Of a DNA stretch of 64,000 nucleotides, positions 56,006 to 64,000 are shown piece after piece (the first letter of the stretch is position 1; each line of letters begins with the position of its first letter). This DNA is from Symbiodinium natans (Eukaryota > Sar > Dinophyceae > Suessiales > Symbiodiniaceae). Location: NCBI GenBank assembly GCA_905221605.1, contig CAJNDS010002501.1, positions 180,001-244,000 of the forward strand, written 5' to 3'. The position numbers were made by a program, and so were the translations under genes. Below the pieces are notes generated by a model. That model had not been told where the DNA came from. It ran no database searches and saw nothing but the letters and a program-made list of their open reading frames with translations.

Positions 56006-57451
56006 TCAGATCACGTCAAGGGACTCCGGCTCGCCCTTGGCTTTGGTGATGCACCCGTCGTGGCCCTGGATGAGCACGAAGAGACCCATGACGGCCGATG
56101 CGATCACGATAAACCCAAGGATGAACAGGACATCGTCGGCCTCCGATGGGCCAAAACGGAACATGAGGCCCCAGCACACAGCGCCGACGTTGCCCCCAGC
56201 GCCCACCACTCCGGACACGGCGCCAGTTGCGGTGGGCTTCACGTAGGGTACGATTCCGAAAGTGCAGCCCTCCGCCATCTGAACACCGAGCGAGAAGAGC
56301 AGCAGGACGCCGATAGTCGCGCCCAGAGAGTCCATCTTGGTGAAGATCAGGAGCATGATGCCCTCCCAGACCAGAGAGATAGACTGCGCATAGATGCGCC
56401 CGCGCATGCCGGTGGTGCCCGCGCCGAACCACTGGAACAGCTTGTCCGATAGAGCGCCGCCCATAGCGCGAGCGAAGAGGTTCATGAGGCCGAACAGGGA
56501 GGCGATGAGACCCGCAAGGGAGACCGACAGCTCGTACTTGGTCTCCAGGTACACAGCGAGGATGTTGTTCATGGTGACCTCAACGCCGAAGCAGGCCGCG
56601 TACTGGATGAATAGAATCCAGGCGTTGTACTGGCAGAAACCCTCCTGGAACGACTTCTTGGACGACTTGCGCTCCATTGTGCCCCTCTGCTCCAGTTCCT
56701 TGAAGTTGCCCTTCGGCGAGTCGTCCGAAAAGAAGTACATGCAAATGCCGGTACCGCATGTCAAAACTCCGGGGACGATGAAAGAAAGGCGCCAGGCCTC
56801 CTCGTCGTCAAAGCCAGTGCGGAACATGTTCCACACGCCGACCATGAGCAGCTGAACAGCACCGCCTCCAAGGTTGCCCCAGCCACCAGCCATGGCGTTG
56901 GCCGTGCCCACAATCTCCTTCGCGAACAGCTGCGAGCACCACGCCTGGCATGGCACAAAGGTCGCGCCCAGGACACCGATGACAAAGCGGATGATGACCA
57001 GGCCAGTACCGTTGTTCACGAGACCACCGAAGAAGACCGGGATAGCTCCGAACGTCAGCAGCATGGAGAACATGGTGCGCGTGCCGAACCTGTCGCACAG
57101 AGGGCCCACAGCGAAGCGCATGAGCACGGTCGACGCCACAGATGCGATGTTCGCATTGTACAGCTCGTCCTTGGTCAGGCCCAGGTCCTTCTTGATCTGC
57201 GGCATCAGCGGCGCGAACGCGAACCACGACGAGAAGGCCATGAAGAAGCCGAACCACGCGAAGTGGAAGCCGCGCATGTGCGGCCGCTTGAAGGAGAGCA
57301 GCTTGATCTCGGTTGCGCGGTCGCCCTGTTTCGGGTCCACCTCGCAGTAGTAAGTCTCGTACTTCTTCCACGAGAGCTCGTGCTTGTTCGTCGTCGGGAG
57401 TACGCCGTCGGCGGCCTTCTCGGGGGTGGACATCTCTTCGGGGGTGGACAT
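56006..57451 (-). CDS. High-affinity nitrate transporter (NRT2/NNP family), copy 3
   Basis: Intronless, 481 residues, with the same motifs as the other copies. Residue 97 is Leu (CTG), where copy 1 has Met (ATG) and copy 2 Val (GTG); Asn99, two codons on, also has a silent AAC to AAT change only here. Residue 97 lies just before helix 2, in the loop after helix 1, away from the substrate arginines. Other residues as copy 2. No sign of decay. Confidence 0.95.
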   Translation of the reverse strand: MSTPEEMSTPEKAADGVLPTTNKHELSWKKYETYYCEVDPKQGDRATEIKLLSFKRPHMRGFHFAWFGFFMAFSSWFAFAPLMPQIKKDLGLTKDELYNANIASVASTVLMRFAVGPLCDRFGTRTMFSMLLTFGAIPVFFGGLVNNGTGLVIIRFVIGVLGATFVPCQAWCSQLFAKEIVGTANAMAGGWGNLGGGAVQLLMVGVWNMFRTGFDDEEAWRLSFIVPGVLTCGTGICMYFFSDDSPKGNFKELEQRGTMERKSSKKSFQEGFCQYNAWILFIQYAACFGVEVTMNNILAVYLETKYELSVSLAGLIASLFGLMNLFARAMGGALSDKLFQWFGAGTTGMRGRIYAQSISLVWEGIMLLIFTKMDSLGATIGVLLLFSLGVQMAEGCTFGIVPYVKPTATGAVSGVVGAGGNVGAVCWGLMFRFGPSEADDVLFILGFIVIASAVMGLFVLIQGHDGCITKAKGEPESLDVI

Positions 57452-60400
57452 CTCTACCGCAGCTATCTTGCTTGCTTGGAGCCTGCACTGCCGGAGGGAA
57501 TGTCACTAGTATGGCCTTAAGAGAGGACCCCTTGGATACCCCTTCTATATACCCTCAAAACCCAAGGGGCCCATACTATTCCCTTCAGAGGGCCTTAACT
57601 ACCCTAAACCCTAGCGCTACACCCTAAGCCCGAAACCCTAAACCCTAAACCCCAAACCCTATTATAAAGGGTCAAAAGACCCTAACAATAGCGACCCTTA
57701 GACATGTCACTTCCAACCGTCGCCTTCGAGCCGTCTGGGAAGGCGAGGAGCTCCGCCGCCGGGTTGAAATGTTTCGGAAAACCCCAAAACCCTAAACCCT
57801 AAACCCTAATCCCCAAACCCTAAACCCCCAAAAACCCCTAAACCCCTAACCCCTCATCCCTAAACCCTAAAACCCCAAAACCCTGAAAGCGCGCCTTCGC
57901 TCCACTTGGCAGTCGCGCCGCGCTGCCTCAGCGACCTCCGCCTCCATCACCTGTGGCCGCTTAGAGTTTACGGAGATTGGGGAGTTTAGGAAGTTTAGAA
58001 TCCCCAAACCCTAAACCCTAATCCCTAAAACCCTAAACTCTGAGGGAGTCTGGGGAGTTTAGGGAGTCTACGGAGTCTAGGGGAGCAAACTCTGATCCCT
58101 GCATTCTCGGGGCGGTTGCGAGGGGGGCTAGGTTTAGGGCTTAGAATTATAGGGTATAGGGTTTAGGAGTTAGGGTTGCGGGTTGAGGGCTGCGGGGCTT
58201 CAAAGTTTCAGGGAGGTCCTGGAGCATGCAGAGGCTTTGGAGTGGGCAGGGCGTATAGAATTTTGGGTACCCTAAACCCTAAGACCCAATCCCCGAACCG
58301 CAGACCCCAAACCTAAACCCTAAACCCTAAACCCTTTAAACCCTAAACCCTTTAAACCCTAAACCCTTTACCCTGAACCCTAAACCCTAGACCCTAAACC
58401 CCAAGGAGCATCTTGCACGGTAAGCCCTAAGCTTCCTAAAGCTTCCTAAGCCTGAGGCCGTCAGCCCGCACACGAAATCCTACTGAGTTCAGGTTTGGGG
58501 GGGGGAGGGGTTTAGGGTTCAGGGTTCAGGGTTTAGGGTTTAGGGGTCAACCCCTAAACTTTAAACCCCGAACCCTAAACCCTAGACCCTACGCCCTGTA
58601 AAAACGCTACAAGGGATGACAACCCTGCGTATCCTACCAGGAGGGGCCCCCCTGACTATACTGACTATTTCGGGGTGCGAGGTTTGTGATTTAGGAACTT
58701 AGTCGGTTTCGGTTTGCTTTAAAGGCTGCTAGGGCGCAGGCCTTACTTTCAAAGACCGACCCTTTGGGGAAAGGAGGCTCCTCAGATTAGGCCATGGGAT
58801 GATCTGGGGCCTGATCAAATGGTCGTACCCTTTTTGGTGAACATATACTATACGGCAAAATCTAGACAGGAATCTATGCTACTAGGCTCAAGAGCAGTCG
58901 AAACCCGAAAAACTGAGGATCCGGGCCTACTCTGGGTCTATGAGGACTAGACACCACAATGGACACACCCAAAAGGGTTCACATATTTAGATCAACGCTC
59001 ACCATCCAAGCCTCACATAGTCTGCTACCCGAAGCCCTAAACACAAAACCTTAGGGTCCCTAGTCCCCAATGACCCCTGGAGCCCTAAACGCCCTTGTGG
59101 CGGGAAGGAGGTGGAGGGTTTGGTTGGGAGCTCGCATCCGGACTTTCTGACAGGGATTGGTGGTGTAGGGGTTTTGGGCCTTAGGGTTTAGGAACCCTGA
59201 ACCCTCCGAGTTACAACTTCCCTGAACCACATGCACGCAACACAACTCTATCCCCAACCTTCGTTTCGAATTTCCCTTCTCTTCGTCGGAGTTTAAACCC
59301 TGTGTTCAGAGGGCTGTGTAGGATTCGGGCTGCTCGAAGCCTAAAAGGTCTGAACCCATCAGCCCTACTTTGGAGTAGACCCTGGAAAAAAAGTATATAG
59401 TGTTAGGCATAAGTAGCTATCATAGGAACCCAGAACCCAAAGAAGGAGAAAATCCTAAACCCTAAGCTTTACCCTAAACCCTAAACCCTAAACCCCTAAA
59501 CCCCTAAACCCTAAACCCTAAACCCCAATCGTACTCCAAAACCCACTCAACCCACAAGGCACGTCCGAGGCCTGCTGCTGCTCCGCAGGTTCGACTTGCT
59601 TCTGCCTGAGGTCCATCAGCTTTTTGAGTTTAGGGCTTAGGGTGTCGGACACCCTGAAGTAGGACTTGAACCCTGAACCCTAAACCCTAAACCCGAAACT
59701 CTAAACCCTAAACCCTAAACCCCAAGTATTCCCTATTTAGGAGCATGGACCTGCAACCCTACACCCTAAACCCTAAACCACCCTACTACTCGAAAGGCGA
59801 GTGGGATTGCGAGGCTTGAGAGCAGGAAATCTCGGTGCTCCAGTTTGCTGCTTTTTGCTTCTTGGGATTGAATTTTCTAGTGAGGGTTTGGGGTTTAGGG
59901 TTTCGGGTTAAGTTTAGAGTAATGGTTTTGGGTTTGCGACTAGGCTTGAGACACCAAAAAACTCACAACCCACAAACAGAAGTCCTAACCTGCCCTGACA
60001 CCCCAATGATGGCAAACCGGATACAACCTCAAAGGCGGGTGGGCCCTTGGACTTCTACTCAAATCCTAAAACCCTAAACCCTCTTGCAATGTTTTGGGGG
60101 AGCGTTTTCCGGGCACTTGGGTGAGAGTAGGCGCAGTTAAGGCTTAGTTCTAGGGTTCAGAGGCGCCCAGGGCTGGCAAAGGCAGGGCTTCAGGGTCTAG
60201 GGTCTAGGGTCTAGGGTCTAGGGTTTAGGGTTTAGGGTTTAGGGTTTAGGGTTTAGGGTTTAGGGTTTAGGGTTTAGGGTTTACCCCGATTCCTACATCC
60301 TAAGCACTTAAAACACGACACGTTGCAGAAAGCCTCAAAACACATGAGCTGTACCCACTAAGGGTGCATGTACCCCATGACTACATGCTTGGGCCCCAAA

Positions 60401-60521
60401 GTCCCTATATAATAGGAAGTACTTTAAGGCCCAAGTATTCCCTATTTACCCATAACCCTAAACCCTAAAGCCTATAAACCCTAAACCCTGAACCCTAAAC
60501 CCTAAACCCTAAACTAAGTGA
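57452..60521. other. Spacer between NRT2 copies 3 and 4
   Basis: The same elements in the same order as 43171-46494: telomeric tracts, a shortened family F relative near 58885, family I at 59365-59450 and H-like sequence at 60355-60445. Its 58515-60215 part is what unit 2 has lost. Confidence 0.6.
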
Positions 60522-60665
60522 GGGGTCGCTTCCGTCGAGCGACAGACCCCGAACGCTCGGCCGAGGGCCTTACAGCCCGAGCGCCCAAGCGAAAACAGAA
60601 ACGAAAAGGTGAGGATTAAGCCTCACCGTCTGTCCTGGACAGGCCAACGGACATCGGCCTTTTTT
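60522..60665 (+). ncRNA. Candidate structured small RNA (unit 3)
   Basis: Third copy of the 144-nt folded segment, identical to the unit 2 copy through the T run. Confidence 0.35.
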
Positions 60666-60892
60666 ACGACAACGGGAATAATTCCCTAAACACCAAATTT
60701 CCTCCTTGAACCCCACAGTCCAGCAAAATCTCAAACCCCTAAACCCTAAACCCTAAACCCGAAACTCTAAACCCTAAACCCTGAACCCGAAACCCTAAAC
60801 CCTAAACCCTAAACCCTAAACCCTAAACCCTAAACCCTAAACCCTAAACCCTAAACCCTAAACCCTAAACCCTAAACCCTAAACCACAACCC

Positions 60893-60978
60893 CTGAACCC
60901 TGAACCCTGAACCCTGAACCCTGAACCCTGAACCCTGAACCCTGAACCCTGAACCCTGAACCCTGAACCCTGAACCCT
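60893..60978. repeat. (TGAACCC)n tract (unit 3)
   Basis: Same variant array as in unit 2, about twelve units. Confidence 0.85.
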
Positions 60979-63706
60979 TAAGCCCCCTGGTTCTTAAGGT
61001 CCTCGACCCCCCCCCCCGCCAGCTGAGGCGGGCGCACTCAGGCTGTGCCTGTCGCAGCTGCATGTCAGGGTTTCGGGTTTAGGGTTTAGGGGTTTAGGGG
61101 TTTAGGTGTTTAGGGTTTGGGGGATTAGGGGTTTAGGGTTTAGGGTTTGGGGTTTGGGGTTTAGGGTTAGGGTTTAGGGTTTATTTAGGGTTAGGGTGTA
61201 GGTGTTTATTGTTTAGGGGACTAGGGGTTAGGGGATTAGGGGCTTAGGGGTTTGGGTTTAGGGCTTTAGGGTTTAAGGGTTAGCGGACTAGGGGTTTGGG
61301 GTTTAGGGTTCAGGATTTGGGGTTTAGGGGTTTAGGGTTTAGGGTATAGGGTTTAAGGGCTTCGGGCTTAGGGTTTGGGGTTCAGGCTTCGGAGTCAGGA
61401 GATTATGGCTTTAGGGGTTTAGGTTTAGGGTCTTAGGGGTTAGGGTTTTGGGGTTGAGGGGTTCACACTTTAGGGGTTTGGGGTTCAGGTAAGATCCCAC
61501 AACCACCTCAAGAACACACGTATCAACCTACCAACGGCCAAAAAATCGTGGGGAATGGCCAAGAAACCATGGGCAACAGCCAAAAAAGGTTTTGGATCAG
61601 GGTTTAAGGTATAGGGGGTTCAAGGCTTAAGGGGTTTATGGGGTTTAGGGTTTAAGAGGTTGAGGGGGGTTAGGGTTTAAGGGGTTGGGGGGTAGGGGGG
61701 TTTAGGGGGTGTAGGGTGTAGTACTCAGGGAGGCTAGGGGCTTTGCAGTTGAAACACCACACCCTGAACCCTAAACCGCAAGTTTAGGGCCTACAGTTCA
61801 GGGCCCCTTGCCTACTTTGGAGTAGACCCTGGAAAAAACGTATGTACGCTTTAGATAAAAGTAGCTATGATAGGAACCCAGAACCAAAAAAGGCATTAAA
61901 GTCTACACCCCAGAGTAACCTAGGTATAAACAGGGTGCCCTTTCTGCCTTAAAGGGAAGTATAAGGGACCCTAAACCCCCAAAAAAAGGGAATGAGGGCC
62001 TCCAAACCCTAAACCCTAAACCCTAAACCCTAAACCCTAAACCCTAAACCCTAAACCCTAAACCCTAAACCCTAAACCCTAAAGAATAGTACTCCAAACC
62101 CAGCCCTTCGCCACTACTCACCAGCCTGCGACCAGAAGCTGCCGGCGCGGAGATGGGCGTCACGATGCCAGGCCTTCCGCACAGCTACTGAGGACACCCC
62201 TAATTAAACCCTAAACCCTAAACCGTAGACCATAAACCCTAAACCCTAAACCCTAAACCCTAAACCCTGAACCCTTGATCAAGTGAACAAGCAACCCCAA
62301 CTCCCGAAAAAATGCGCCTCGTGATGGAAGGCGTGGTTTCGTTGGAGATCTCGGAGTACCTGCGTAGAAGGTGTTAGGGCTTGGGAAGCAAAACCCTAAG
62401 CGCATCCAGCTCCCACCACTTCTGCTATGAAACCGTCTCCTATCCTACTTGTGCTTTCATACAAACTGAGTATGAGATGCTCGTTTCGATAGCGGTTGCT
62501 TCTGGCCTACACTGTTGCTTCTGGCCTACAGTGTCACTTTTGGAGTCAAAGATACCCAAACGCAAAAGAAGGCAACATGTATAAGTTTTGAGTCGTTTTG
62601 AGCCAGTTTTGAGGGCCTCTATAACTATATAATGCCTTTATTTGCAGCATGGCTTTGGGATCCACACTTGGCCTGAACCGCCTCTGGCCCGACAAAGCCC
62701 ATCAGCGCCCAGCAGCACCCCTACGCGCCGGGCCGAAAGCGCACGCTAACCTACTTACTTAAGGGTTCGAAACGCATGCTGTCCGGGCAAGGGGCTGACC
62801 GTGCTCGCTGAGATGTCATGCTGCATTCAAGTATCTTATTCGACAAAGAGCAGCCGTCGACAAAAGATATGACAAGCCTCACAAGTCAGAGCTGTTCACA
62901 GGCACATATTCCCAGACATTGGGGGGAGGGAGGAGGGCATTGCTGAATTTGCGTTGTCTCTTGTATTTTGGTAAAGCCATGTAGCCGTGGTTCCAGGGGT
63001 CAAGGCTGGGGGGGCTTGGGGTCAAAAAGTTCTTGCGCAGTGGAACTCGAAACGGGGCACGCGGCATACTTTCGAGACTCAGGTTTTGGTTGTAGAATCT
63101 CAAGACCAGGATTTCGGGTTCAGGGCTTTTGGCTTGAAGCTGATATAGCATGGCCGCGCCTTCTGCCCACGCTCCGCGCGAGGCTGCCAACGTGGACTTG
63201 TGCCGCAAGACTCAAGCAAGCAAGCTCAGGGAAAAACCTCGTTGGGAAAAAACCCTGAGCTCCGCCGACCTGCAAACTATACAGACCAGCCAGCCTGCGC
63301 GCACACCCCACTGCCAAGAGACAAGCGGAAAACCCCACACCCCACACCACCAACCAAAAACCCAAAGCACCAACCCAAGAAAAAACTCAAGCAAAGGAAA
63401 ACCAAAGAAGACCCAGCACGAACCCCTGGCAGAGAGGAGGGCGAACAACTGGAGCAGCTGCAGGCGGCTGGAAAAGTAGCGGCCCTGTGAAGGCTCTGCA
63501 ACAAACGTTGGAAGAATCCCCTTACACGAGCTTTTACGCAGGCCCTCCAGGCGCAGCGAAAGCCAACGTGGAGGGGGGTGGGGTGGGGGAAGTTGCTTTT
63601 ACGCAGGCCCTCCAGGCGCAGCGAAAGCCAACGTGGACGGGGGGGGGGGTGGGGGAAGTTGAGGGGCTCAGCCACGCCCAACACAAGTACTCCTAGCATC
63701 TTCACA

Positions 63707-63819
63707 CTAGGTTGCCCAGTAGCCTAGGATGAAAAAGGGTGTTTTTTTTTGCTTAAAGGGGGATATCAGGGAACCTAAACCTACCAAAAAGGGAATAATG
63801 GGACTACTGGGCATCCTAG
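63707..63819. mobile_element. Family F TIR element with CACA target duplication (unit 4)
   Basis: Same site and ends as in the other units; its T run is one base longer than in units 2 and 3. Confidence 0.8.
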
Positions 63820-63936
63820 CACATCATGCAATCATTAGATAGCTAGGAGTAAGTTAGTTTACATTAATTATAGGTGCAGTGCGAGAGCACGGAAGATCTG
63901 TGAAGACAACATCAGCGGGACTCTCTGGAAGTGAGA

Positions 63937-64000
63937 TCAGATCACGTCAAGGGACTCCGGCTCGCCCTTGGCTTTGGTGATGCACCCGTCGTGGCCCTGG
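63937..64000 (-). CDS. High-affinity nitrate transporter (NRT2/NNP family), copy 4, C-terminal 20 codons only
   Basis: The last 20 residues (ending ESLDVI) and the TGA stop are identical to the other copies; the rest is beyond the window. The preceding block and element confirm that it is a fourth array member. Confidence 0.9.
   Translation of the reverse strand, partial: QGHDGCITKAKGEPESLDVI

Larger units (their letters stand above)
54352..62280. repeat. NRT2 tandem repeat unit 3 (7929 bp)
   Basis: It carries the full spacer that unit 2 lacks and is otherwise almost the same sequence as unit 2, implying very recent duplication or gene conversion. Confidence 0.85.
62281..64000. repeat. NRT2 tandem repeat unit 4, cut by the window end
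   Basis: The conserved noncoding block, the family F element and the 3' end of the gene follow in the standard order, so the array continues past the window. Confidence 0.85.

Noticed and set aside
1-64000. The window as a chromosome end or classic subtelomere
   Set aside because: The telomeric tracts are short, occur in both orientations throughout, alternate with exons, and two are demonstrably introns; no terminal array is present.
1-64000. CRISPR arrays, tRNA, rRNA or bacterial-type operons
   Set aside because: The regular repeats are telomere motifs without unique equal-length spacers, no tRNA or rRNA signature was seen, and the gene structure is eukaryotic.

Overview
The window looks like nuclear DNA of a dinoflagellate, or a protist with the same gene style. 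The evidence is in the splice sites. One multi-exon gene at the left end can be assembled exon by exon. Its introns begin with GC, GA or GT and end in AG followed by G, and each junction is flanked by a short direct repeat. GC/GA donors with AG|G acceptors are a known dinoflagellate trait. Tandem intronless gene copies and a strong bias of genes to one strand fit too. The assignment to a group is inference; no rRNA or spliced-leader gene was found.

The dominant feature is hundreds of short tracts of the plant/alga-type telomere motif (TTTAGGG / CCCTAAA), in both orientations, from 1 to 64000. This is not a chromosome end: in the left-hand gene two such tracts are exactly introns 3 and 4, and removing them keeps the reading frame. 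A second class of insert is a set of small (about 90-170 bp) elements with terminal inverted repeats (TIRs). Several are flanked by exact 4-bp target duplications, and four of them are exactly introns 1, 6, 7 and 10 of the same gene. Both classes behave as introners, that is, mobile or inserted DNA that creates introns.

Layout. 1-3491 (minus): a secreted glycoside-hydrolase-like (DUF5703/GH95-like) gene, 12 exons seen, running off the left edge. 3.7-39.5 kb: a mosaic of telomeric tracts, TIR elements and short GC3-rich open segments with AG|G borders. Nearly all the convincing ones read on the minus strand, and I list the best as exons of unidentified minus-strand genes. Several can be joined in frame across telomeric introns (12.4-12.8, 13.4-14.0, 14.9-15.7, 36.1-36.4 kb). 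25.2-26.0 kb is a GC-rich island with tandem repeats. 40.1-64.0 kb: a tandem array of about 6.2-8.0 kb units, each with one intronless nitrate transporter gene (NRT2/NNP family, minus strand). There are three complete copies and the 3' end of a fourth. Between the copies lie telomeric tracts, a conserved noncoding block, one TIR element with a CACA target duplication, and a strongly folding 144-nt segment ending in a T run that may be a small RNA gene.

Functionally, the only firm assignments are nitrate uptake (NRT2 array, probably amplified for dosage) and a secreted carbohydrate-active enzyme. The intron-free NRT2 copies stand in sharp contrast to the intron-crowded neighbours. No promoters, poly(A) signals or other control sites could be identified with confidence.
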